DNA of 64,000 nt from the NCBI RefSeq assembly GCF_021738965.1, contig NZ_JAKKOQ010000017.1, forward strand, positions 1-64,000, written 5' to 3'. The stretch is from Gordonia zhenghanii (GTDB lineage: Bacteria > Actinomycetota > Actinomycetes > Mycobacteriales > Mycobacteriaceae). How positions within the stretch are numbered: the first letter of the stretch is position 1; each line of letters opens with the position of its first letter. The notes below the pieces were generated by a model. That model saw only the letters and a program-made list of their open reading frames with translations, was not told where the DNA came from and did not search any database. This document shows positions 18,309 to 26,200 of the stretch, piece after piece. Made by a program: the position numbers and the translations under genes.

Positions 18309-18328
18309 ACCTTACTCAGTAGTAAGGT
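18309..18328. promoter_or_regulatory. Perfect palindromic operator over the fadE -10 box
   Basis: An 8-bp inverted repeat, ACCTTACT (18309-18316) and AGTAAGGT (18321-18328), separated by CAGT. The right arm contains TAAGGT (18323-18328), a TANNNT -10 box 6 bp before the ATG at 18335. A repressor of TetR type bound here would cover the promoter. The regulator is not in the window. Confidence 0.65.
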
Positions 18329-18334
18329 TGTCGC

Positions 18335-19522
18335 ATGGCCATCAATCTTGAGCTCCCGGAGAAGCTGAACTCTACGGTCGAGCGCGCTCGTCTCGCAGCC
18401 GAGCACATCTTCCGCCCTGTCTCGCGAAAGTACGACAAGGCTGAGCACGAGTACCCCACTGAGCTCGATGAGCTCGGCAAGATCGCCAAGGAAGCGCGCG
18501 GCGGCGACAAGACCGCCGATTCCGACGGCGCCGATCACGGCACCGTCAACGGCGCGAACCTCCGCTCGGTGCTCAACGCACGCGAGCTGAGCTGGGGCGA
18601 TGTCGGCCTGATGCTGTCGATCCCCTATCAGGGCTTGGGCAATGCGGCGATCGCCGCCGTCGCCAACGACGAGCAGCTCGAACGTTTCGCCGACGTGTGG
18701 GCGGCCATGGCCATCACCGAGCCCGCTTTCGGCTCCGACTCCGCGGCGGTCGCGACCACCGCAGTGCTCGACGGCGACGACTACGTCATCAACGGCGAGA
18801 AGATCTTCGTGACCGCAGGCTCGCGCGCCGATCACGTCGTGGTCTGGGCGACGCTCGACAAGAGCGTCGGTCGCGCCGCGATCAAGAGCTTCGTCGTACC
18901 GATGGCCACCGACGGCGTCACCGTCGCACGCCTGGAGCACAAGCTCGGCATCAAGTCGTCCGACACCGCCGTCGTCCGCTTCGAGAACGCCCGGGTGCGT
19001 GCCGACAACCTGCTTGGATCGCCGGAGATCAACGTCAAAAAGGGTTTCGGCGGCGTCATGCAGACGTTCGACAACACCCGCCCCGTCGTCGCCGCGATGG
19101 CGGTCGGACTCGGCCGCGCGGCCCTCGAGGAAGTCCGTCGCATCCTCGAAGAGGCCGGTCACGAGATCGACTACGACCGTCCCGCCGCTGCCCAGCACGC
19201 CGCCGTCGCCGACTTCATCCGCCTCGAGTCCGACTGGGAGGCGTCCTGGATGCTGACCTTGCGGGCCGCGTGGATGGCCGACAACAAGCAGCCGAACTCC
19301 ACTGAGGCGTCGATGTCGAAGGCCAAGGCCGGCCGCACCGTCACCGACGTCACGAACAAGGCCGTCGAGATCGGCGCGACTGCGGGCTTCTCCGAGACCC
19401 AGCTCCTGGAGAAGTGGGCGCGCGACTCCAAGATCCTCGACATCTTCGAGGGAACTCAGCAGATCCAGCAGCTGATCATCGCTCGTCGCGTGCTCGGCAA
19501 GAGCAGCGCCGACCTGCGATGA
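18335..19522 (+). CDS. Acyl-CoA dehydrogenase, FadE23-like
   Basis: A 395-residue flavoprotein dehydrogenase for acyl-CoA beta-oxidation. The N-terminus MAINLELPEKLNSTVERARL and the ISRKYD-like VSRKYDKAEHEYPTELD segment resemble mycobacterial FadE23. FAD and substrate motifs include AMAITEPAFGSDSAA and LDGDDYVINGEKIFVTAGSRADH. The C-terminus has KILDIFEGTQQIQQLIIARRVLG. In mycobacteria FadE23 is paired with FadE24; here no partner gene is adjacent, so the oligomer must be homomeric or use a distant partner. The start is fixed by TAAGGT 6 bp upstream. It is probably repressed through the palindrome at 18309-18328. Confidence 0.85.
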   Translation: MAINLELPEKLNSTVERARLAAEHIFRPVSRKYDKAEHEYPTELDELGKIAKEARGGDKTADSDGADHGTVNGANLRSVLNARELSWGDVGLMLSIPYQGLGNAAIAAVANDEQLERFADVWAAMAITEPAFGSDSAAVATTAVLDGDDYVINGEKIFVTAGSRADHVVVWATLDKSVGRAAIKSFVVPMATDGVTVARLEHKLGIKSSDTAVVRFENARVRADNLLGSPEINVKKGFGGVMQTFDNTRPVVAAMAVGLGRAALEEVRRILEEAGHEIDYDRPAAAQHAAVADFIRLESDWEASWMLTLRAAWMADNKQPNSTEASMSKAKAGRTVTDVTNKAVEIGATAGFSETQLLEKWARDSKILDIFEGTQQIQQLIIARRVLGKSSADLR

Positions 19523-19573
19523 GCTGATCTCGCTTCCACTGTCGCAGACCCGGCATCCCTGCTAGCGTGAAAC

Positions 19574-19587
19574 TAGAACACGTTTCA
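19574..19587. promoter_or_regulatory. KstR-type operator motif
   Basis: The 14-mer TAGAACACGTTTCA fits the KstR consensus TNNAACNNGTTNNA at every fixed position. It sits 16 bp before the ATG of a steroid-isomerase-like gene. KstR is the TetR-family repressor of cholesterol catabolism in mycobacteria and rhodococci. Confidence 0.65.
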
Positions 19588-19602
19588 ATTCAGGGAGTGG
19601 TT

Positions 19603-19995
19603 ATGACTGCTGACCAGCAGGTCGATTTGTCCGAGAAGATCAGCACCGCCGTGACGGCCTACATCACCGCGCTCAACTCGGGCACCGCCGAGGAGATCGC
19701 CGACCTCTACGCCGACGGCGCTACCGTCGAAGATCCGATCGGTGCTCCGCTGCGCACGACGCGCGACGAGCTCGTCGAGTTCTACGGGATCATCACCGGC
19801 ATGCCGCACCGTGAGGCGACCGTGGCCTGGACGAAGATCGCAGGCGACACCGCGGTCTTCGAGTTCACGCTCGTCACCGGCACCGACGACGCCAAGTTCA
19901 CGATCACCCCGGTCGACATCATGGTCTTCGACGAGAACGGCAAGGTCACGTCCATGCGCGCGGTCTGGAATCCATCGGACCTCGAACAGATCTGA
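19603..19995 (+). CDS. Steroid delta-isomerase-like (SnoaL/NTF2-fold) protein
   Basis: A 130-residue NTF2-like protein. The pattern AVTAYITALNSG, LYADGATVEDPIGAPLRTTRDELVEFY and a C-terminal FDENGKVTSMRAVWNP resembles ketosteroid isomerases. Y20 and D44 in VEDPIG sit where the catalytic Tyr and general base are expected. It would isomerise 3-oxo-delta5 steroids to delta4, or may be a non-catalytic relative. The ATG at 19603 is chosen because AGGGAG lies 5 bp upstream; an upstream ATG-like frame from 19567 lacks this. The KstR motif just upstream supports a steroid role and resembles the regulation of Rv0760c. Confidence 0.75.
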   Translation: MTADQQVDLSEKISTAVTAYITALNSGTAEEIADLYADGATVEDPIGAPLRTTRDELVEFYGIITGMPHREATVAWTKIAGDTAVFEFTLVTGTDDAKFTITPVDIMVFDENGKVTSMRAVWNPSDLEQI

Positions 19996-19999
19996 CCGA

Positions 20000-20040
20000 C
20001 CGTAGGGCGAGCCTCCCTCACCGGCGGGCACGCCCTACGG
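20000..20040. terminator. Bidirectional hairpin between convergent genes
   Basis: A perfect 10-bp inverted repeat, CCGTAGGGCG (20000-20009) and CGCCCTACGG (20031-20040). It spans the stop codons of the isomerase-like and MFS genes. There is no T-tract. Confidence 0.6.
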
Positions 20041-21190
20041 CCGCGACCGCACCGGCCGACAGAACACCGACGGTGACCACGCACGCCAACGCCGCCAGGG
20101 CGAATCCGGAGTGAGCCGCGGCCACGACGGCCCCCACGGCGAGGCCCGTCTGTTGCGCCACACCGAGTTCGGCGGCGCGCTGCAGCGCACGGTGGCCGGG
20201 GCCGGCCAGCGCGCGGTCGTTGGCCAGCGGAAACGCGACTCCGATCCCGAAACCGATCGGGACCGTCGCCGTGATGAGCACCGCCGGGTCGACCGGCGTC
20301 GCGGCGAGCACTGAGCAGCCCAGAACCAGCGCGAAGAACCCGGCTATCAGTAGGTTGCGCGCACCTTCGGGCCCCGCGGAACGCCGGGCGACGAGGACCG
20401 CGCCCGCTGCGGCGGCCACATTGAGCGGCCCGAAGCCCAGCCCCGCCGCGATCGGCGACCACCCGTGGTCCTGCTGCAGGGCGAAACTCACGGTGATGAC
20501 TGACGCCGCGAGAATCGCGTTGGCCGCCACCACCGTGGCATGCGCGTGCCAGTCGCGCCGTGCGATCGGCGATCGGTGGTCATCGGGTTCGATGCGGTGA
20601 CCGGCGTCCGGGCTTTGGCCGGGCACGGCGGACGAGACGGCGCGCCACGCGAGCATGCAGGTGAGGACGGCGATCGCCACCGCCCAGAAACACCAGCGCC
20701 ACGAGACGGCCGCCAACGGTCCCGCCACCAGTAGTGCGGTGATCGAACCCGCGCCGGACACCGTCGAGAAGACGGCGAAGTCACGGGTCCGGGACGGGCG
20801 GCCCATCGTGACCAGATGCAGCGCCGCAAGCACGCAGATAGTTGTGGCCGCGGCCGTCGCGCCTTGGGCGGAGCGGGCGACGACCAAGCTGATCGTCGTC
20901 GGCGCCAGGGCGCCTGCCACGGCGCTCAGAGCGAACGCACACGCAACCAACGGAAGCGCTCTGGACGGATCGACACGTCGCAGTGCGAGGACCGCGACCG
21001 GAAGCATCACGACGAACGATGCCGCGAACGGCGTCACCAGGAGATGTCGAGCCTGGTCGCCTAGATCGAGATCACGGCCGACCGACGGAGCGAGCAGCGC
21101 GATGGCCGTCTCGTCGAGGATGATCGTGAACTGCACCGCTGCCAGAACGACGACGGCGAGCAGCCGTGTCGATCGAACCGCACCGGTCAC
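20018..21190 (-). CDS. MFS transporter, likely exporter of the adjacent NRPS locus
   Basis: A 390-residue protein with about 12 TM helices. It begins like DHA2-type exporters (VVVLAAVQFTIILDETAIALLAPSVGRDLDL) and has the VARSAQGATAAA region near residue 110. It starts 7 bp after the CDGSH gene and would be co-transcribed with it. The pair diverges from the haem-oxygenase-like/methyltransferase/NRPS operon, so it is the natural candidate for exporting that pathway's product (inference). Its last codons lie inside the loop of a terminator hairpin. Confidence 0.8.
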   Translation of the reverse strand: MTGAVRSTRLLAVVVLAAVQFTIILDETAIALLAPSVGRDLDLGDQARHLLVTPFAASFVVMLPVAVLALRRVDPSRALPLVACAFALSAVAGALAPTTISLVVARSAQGATAAATTICVLAALHLVTMGRPSRTRDFAVFSTVSGAGSITALLVAGPLAAVSWRWCFWAVAIAVLTCMLAWRAVSSAVPGQSPDAGHRIEPDDHRSPIARRDWHAHATVVAANAILAASVITVSFALQQDHGWSPIAAGLGFGPLNVAAAAGAVLVARRSAGPEGARNLLIAGFFALVLGCSVLAATPVDPAVLITATVPIGFGIGVAFPLANDRALAGPGHRALQRAAELGVAQQTGLAVGAVVAAAHSGFALAALACVVTVGVLSAGAVAAVGRARR

Positions 21191-21197
21191 CGGTACG

Positions 21198-21422
21198 TCA
21201 CCCAGTGCCCGACCTGCCTAATTTGTGGGAGCCGTCGCACATCGGGGAAATAGTCGATCGGCCGCATCGGCAGAATGCGACCGTCTGCCGCGTCGGCGTG
21301 AAGGCGCTACCATCAGGATTACTGACCGATATCGGCCCGCGGACCAATAAGGGGCCGCCTGGACACGGAAATACCGTTACCTTCTCGACAGCGTCGTCGA
21401 GGTCGTGATCACGAAATGTCAT
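21198..21422 (-). CDS. CDGSH iron-sulfur domain protein
   Basis: A 74-residue protein ending in FCRCGRSTISPMCDGSHKLGRSG, a complete CDGSH motif (C-x-C-x8-C-x3-H) that ligates a [2Fe-2S] cluster by three Cys and one His. The N-terminal part (VFPCPGGPLLVRGPISVSNPDG) is the usual beta strand region of microbial CDGSH proteins. The ATG at 21422 is chosen because AAAGGA lies 5 bp upstream; the long upstream frame is a shadow of the opposite gene. It heads a two-gene operon with the MFS exporter. It may donate electrons or Fe-S to the neighbouring diiron-type enzyme (inference). Confidence 0.85.
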   Translation of the reverse strand: MTFRDHDLDDAVEKVTVFPCPGGPLLVRGPISVSNPDGSAFTPTRQTVAFCRCGRSTISPMCDGSHKLGRSGTG

Positions 21423-21456
21423 CGCATCCTTTTCCGACAATGAATTGAGTCGATCG

Positions 21457-22503
21457 ATGAATGATTCGAGTGTACGCACCCGCCCCGACGGGGTCGCGGT
21501 CGTTTCGTCGAGAATGCCGGTCCCGACGCCACGCGGCCGACTCAGTGAACTACTCCTGGAGGCACTGCTCTCGGGGGACGGATCGTCGTCGGAGCTGCGC
21601 GGCGAGGCCACGCGCGAGCGCCCCGACGTGCTGGCCGACGACGATGCGCAACTCGCGTTGACGCTCCTGTACGAACTGCACCTGCGCGGAGTCGAGGGCG
21701 TGGCGGACGAAATGGGCTGGGACCTCGGCTTTCTCGAAGTCCGAGCGCTGCTGGAGCACCGACTGGTCGCCGCCCTCGACCAGCTCGTCGGCCCGGTGTC
21801 CGATCCCGCCGACGTCATCGCCGAACTGTTCGCGATCGGAGCCGGGACGGACGGTCCGCCGATGGCGAGATATCTGGCGGTGAACGGCACGATCGACGAG
21901 TTCCGTGAGGTGATGATCCATCGCTCGTTGAATCAACTGCGTGAGGCGGACCTGCACACCCATGCGATACCGCGACTGCACGGTGACGCGAAAGCCGCAC
22001 TCGTCGAAGTGCAGGCCGACGAATACGGCGGCGGAATCCTCACGCGTATGCATTCGACACTGTTCGCCGGATTAATGCGCGAATTGGGGCTCGATGACGG
22101 ATATGCGAGATATATCGACAGAGTTCCCGCCCCGACCCTCGCCGCGTTGAATACATTGTCGTATTTCGGAATTCACCGTTCGCGGGTGAATGAGTTGATC
22201 GGGCATCTCTGCGTGGTCGAGACCACCTCGTCGCTCCCGAGTCGGGACTACAGCCGCGGCCTCAGCCGACTCGGGGTCGGTCCGGCGGGCAGAGTCTTCT
22301 TCGACGAACACGTCGAGGCGGACTCGGTGCACGAGCAACTCGTCGTCCGGCGCGTCGCAGGCGGAGTCGGCACGACGCCGGACGCGAGGATCGGTCTGGT
22401 GCGAGGCGCCCGCATGTGCGCGGCGGTGGAGCGACTGGCCGCCGAATACATCTGGGACCACTGGCAGGACGGGGCGTCGTCGTTGAGGGCACAGCCGCAG
22501 TGA
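21457..22503 (+). CDS. Iron-containing redox enzyme family protein (haem-oxygenase-like fold, HDO)
   Basis: A 348-residue protein with the haem-oxygenase-like diiron pattern seen in actinobacterial 'iron-containing redox enzymes': KAALVEVQADEYGGG with E184 and E189, then H199 in TRMHSTLF, FGIHRSRVNELIGHL, VVETTSSLPSRDYSRGL with E255, and RVFFDEHVEADSVHEQ with D283, H285 and H292. Members of this fold carry out desaturation, N-oxygenation or decarboxylation with O2. The start is uncertain (TTG 21445, ATG 21457 or a later ATG at 21514). Its stop overlaps the methyltransferase GTG. Gene order suggests it modifies a substrate of the NRPS locus. Confidence 0.8.
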   Translation: MNDSSVRTRPDGVAVVSSRMPVPTPRGRLSELLLEALLSGDGSSSELRGEATRERPDVLADDDAQLALTLLYELHLRGVEGVADEMGWDLGFLEVRALLEHRLVAALDQLVGPVSDPADVIAELFAIGAGTDGPPMARYLAVNGTIDEFREVMIHRSLNQLREADLHTHAIPRLHGDAKAALVEVQADEYGGGILTRMHSTLFAGLMRELGLDDGYARYIDRVPAPTLAALNTLSYFGIHRSRVNELIGHLCVVETTSSLPSRDYSRGLSRLGVGPAGRVFFDEHVEADSVHEQLVVRRVAGGVGTTPDARIGLVRGARMCAAVERLAAEYIWDHWQDGASSLRAQPQ

Positions 22504-23222
22504 TCACCGAATGGACCGCAGGAGAGCGGGCCACCGACGCGATCCTCACGGGGATCCCCGTCGGGCGACCGGCGATCGAGGCGCTCGACGGCGTCTACCG
22601 GCCATCGGTCGATTCGGCGCTCCTGTGCAAGCATGCGGTGGCCGAAGCGACCGGTTCGGGAGCCGACCGTCGCACAGTGATCGAACTGTGCGCAGGCAGC
22701 GGCATCGCATCGATCTACGCTGCTCTCGCCGGAGCCGAGGTGACCGCCGTCGACGACCGACCGGCAGCGATCGCGGCGGTCGGACGCAATGCTGTACGGA
22801 ACCAGCTGCGCGTCGACACGGTTCTGGCCGATGTTCGGACCTGGACGCCGCGCGCCCCGGCCGACGTCGTCGTCGCGAATCCGCCGTATGTCCCGGCGCC
22901 TGCCGAAGCGACGGACGACGGGCACGCCTGGAACGCCGGGCCGGACGGGCGCGCGGTCCTCGACCCGCTCATCGATCACGCCCGACGCCTGGTGGCGCCG
23001 GGCGGGGTTCTGATCCTGGTGTACTCGGCGGTCGCGGGAGTGTCGGCGACCCTCGACGGGTTGCAGCGGAACGGGTTCGACGCCTGCGTGATCGACGAGA
23101 TGCAGCTGGAGTTCGGTCCGGTGATGCTGCGACGTGCGCAGTGGCTGGCAGCGAACGGGCTCATCGACGGCGACCAGTCCGAGGAGCGGCTGGTCGTGGT
23201 GCGGGCGGTCCGGAGCCGATGA
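22500..23222 (+). CDS. HemK2/MTQ2-like class I methyltransferase
   Basis: A 240-residue SAM-dependent methyltransferase. The SAM motif is ELCAGSGIAS (62-71), followed by AVDDRP at motif II and ANPPYVPAP with NPPY at 127-130. The NPPY box is the amide-N-methyltransferase signature of HemK/PrmC and Mtq2 enzymes, which methylate glutamine of release factors, and it also occurs in enzymes that methylate other planar nitrogens. PrmC proper has an extra N-terminal domain that is missing here. It overlaps both neighbours by 4 bp (GTGA and ATGA), so it is tightly coupled to the HDO and NRPS genes. The target could be the NRPS product or a protein. Confidence 0.85.
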   Translation: MITEWTAGERATDAILTGIPVGRPAIEALDGVYRPSVDSALLCKHAVAEATGSGADRRTVIELCAGSGIASIYAALAGAEVTAVDDRPAAIAAVGRNAVRNQLRVDTVLADVRTWTPRAPADVVVANPPYVPAPAEATDDGHAWNAGPDGRAVLDPLIDHARRLVAPGGVLILVYSAVAGVSATLDGLQRNGFDACVIDEMQLEFGPVMLRRAQWLAANGLIDGDQSEERLVVVRAVRSR

Positions 23223-26200
23223 TCACGATCGGGCTCAACCGTGCACAACATGCCATCTGGATGGCGCAGAACTTGCTGGGAGACGACACGCCGATAGCCG
23301 TCGCGCAGTGTCTGGAGATTCGCGGCGCCGTGGATCCCGAGCTCCTGCTCGCGGTGGTTCACGACGTCTCCGAGGAGTTCGGGGTGTCGACGACTCGTCT
23401 GTACACGGATGGCGGCGAGCCGCGTCTGAGCATCGGCGGTCATCCCGGTGTCATGGTCGAACGCCTCTCGCTCGGTGACACTGCGGACCCGGAGGCTGCG
23501 GATCCGGAGGCTGCGGACCCGGAGGCTGCGGCCGCCGAAGCGATGCGCGAGATGTCAGCGGCTCCCCTGCCGCTCGACGGTCCGTTGATCCGGTACGTGC
23601 TCATCGAGCTCGGGCCGCGGCGATGGACGTTCTACACACGTGCCCACCACGTTCTCGTCGACGGATACGCGGCCGAACTCGTGATGCGGCACGTCGCCCA
23701 CCGGTACCGGCAGGCCACCGGTCAGGCGGACGGCGACCCGATTCCGCGCGATCCGCGGCCGGTCACGGTGATCCGCGAGCACGAACGCGGATACGAGCAG
23801 TCGCCCCGGCACGCACGCGACCGCGAGTACTGGCGCAGTGTGCTGGCCACGGCGCCCGAACCACTGCGGATCACCGATCACGCCGCGCACGCCTCGATCA
23901 GGACGCACGTCGCCGGAGCAGATCTGACGCCCGGGACCGTTCGCCGTCTGCGAGAGACCGCCGATCGGGCTGCCGTTCCGACGGTTGCGGTCCTCGTCGC
24001 GGCGGGGGCGCTGTGTCTGTCGCGGATCGCCGATCGGACGGCGGTGCCGCTGACCCTGGTCACCTCGACCCGGACCACTGCGGCGGTACGGGCGGCCGCC
24101 GGAACCATGTCGAACCTGCTCCCGCTCGTCGTCGACCACCGGCCAGGTCTGCCGGTCGACGGGCACCTGCGAGACGTCGCACGCACCCTCTCCGGAGCGC
24201 TGCGTCACCAGCAGTACCGCTATGAGGACATGGTCGCCGAGGCCGGCGGCGGATCGGACCCCGCAGGTCTCGTCCGACTCGGCCCCGTCCTCAACCTGGT
24301 GCCTTCCGTACCCGACCTCTCCCTCGGCGACGGGACCGATTGTGACCTGCGAGTTCTCACGACTGGACCGGTAACCGACCTCAACATCAACGTCTACCCC
24401 GGCGACGCGGACCAGTTGCGCGTCGAGATCGAAGTGAACGCGGACGTGCACGACCAGTCGTCGGCCGACGCGGTTCTCGCCGGGGTTCTCGACGATGTCG
24501 CCGCGCTCTGCGGAGCACGAGGCGACGACGACGTGGACCACCTGGCGCCGAACGCTGGCGTCTGGCGCTGTGAAGCTCCGTCCGTCGACGTATCGGAGAC
24601 CTTCGCCGACGGCTATCTGCGGCATCGATACTCGACGCGGGTCGCCGTCGTCGACGAGGACGGCGGCCCCCACACGTACCGGGAGGTGGCGGCCGACGCG
24701 ATGGGTCTCGCGGCCGAGTTGACTGCGCGCGCTCAGCCCGGTGACGTGGTCGCAGTCGTCTGCGAACGGTCGTCTCGCAGCGTCGTCGCCGCGTGGGCCG
24801 TCGCGGCCGCGCGAATGTGCGTACTCCCCATCGATCCGTCGCTGCCGCAGTCGCGTCGGCAGGCGATGCTCGCCGCCGGGGCTCCCGCAGTGATCCTGGG
24901 GCACGGCGCGGACTTCGACATCGATCTGAACCGGGCCCACGCCGACGGAGCGCCGGACGTTCGTCTTCCGACGGCTCGCCTCGACTCCCCCGCATACCTG
25001 CTGTTCACGTCGGGAAGCACGGGCGTGCCGAAGGGTGTGTGCGTTCCGCACCGCGGGGTCGCGGATCTCATCGTCGAGATCGATGCGTCGTACGATCTCG
25101 CGACGACGAGCGTCGTCGCGCATCTCGCATCTCCAGGATTCGACACCGCGATCGTCGAGATGCTCGCCGCGGCCCACGCCGGTGCGACGCTGGTCGTCGT
25201 ACCGCCGCACATCCGCGGCGGCGCCGACCTCGCGCACTACCTCGCGGTGCACGGCGTGACGCATCTGCTCGTGACGCCCGGGGTGCTCGCCACTCTGCCC
25301 GATGAGGCCGTGCCCGAGCTCACCCATGTGATCGTCGGGGGCGACGTGTGTCCGGCTCCGTTGATCGGGCGGTGGGCGCGTCGGGCCACCGTTCGGTGCG
25401 CGTACGGGCCGTCCGAGACGACGTGCAGCGTGATGCTGACCGATCCGATCGACGCCGACGAGGTTGGCCGGCGAATCCCGCTGGGACGACCCATGAGCGG
25501 AGTGCGACTCCTCGTCCTCGACAGCCGCCTGCGGCCGGTGCCGCGCGGTGGCCGCGGCGAGCTCTACGTGTGCGGTCCGAGTCTGGCCATCGGCATCCTC
25601 GGCAGTGCCGCGACCACCGCGGCCAGGTTCGTCGGGGCCCTCGACGGTTCAGGCGAGCGGATGTATCGCACCGGCGACCGGGTGCGACGCGGCGCCGACG
25701 ATCAGATCTGGTTCGTCGGCCGCGTCGACGGCCAAGTGAAGATCCGCGGAGTCCGGGTCGAACTCGCCGAGATCGATCGAGCGGTCCTCGAGATCGGGGC
25801 CGCGTCGGCCAGCGCCACCATCGCACACGACGCTCCGGGAGGGCGCCGACTGCACACCTACGTCGTTGCGACTGGAACAGGCGACACGGCTCGCCGGGTG
25901 CGGGACGGTGTCCGGGACCGGCTGGGCACTGCGTTCACCCCGACCGGCGTGACCGTTCTCGACCGTCTGCCGCTGACCGTCAACAACAAGCTCGACCGCG
26001 CACGACTGCCCGCTCCGACGACGGTGACACGGCGGGCGCACCGGCCACCGACCGACGAATTCGAGCGGGTGGCGGTCGATGCGTTCGAGCACGCACTGGG
26101 GGTCACGGAGGTCGGGCTCGACGACGACTTCCTCGACCTCGGCGGCGACTCGTTGTCGGCGACCGCGGTGGTCGCGAGAATCGCCGCCGCGCGCGGGGTA

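Noticed and set aside
21423..21890. Upstream part of the long minus-strand frame containing the CDGSH motif
   Set aside because: It is Ser/Arg-rich shadow of the HDO gene; a good ribosome-binding site (AAAGGA) precedes the ATG at 21422.
22511..23218. A 236-codon extension of the NRPS upstream of its ATG
   Set aside because: It overlaps the methyltransferase gene in another frame and has shadow composition; the ATG at 23219 overlaps the methyltransferase stop as expected for coupling.
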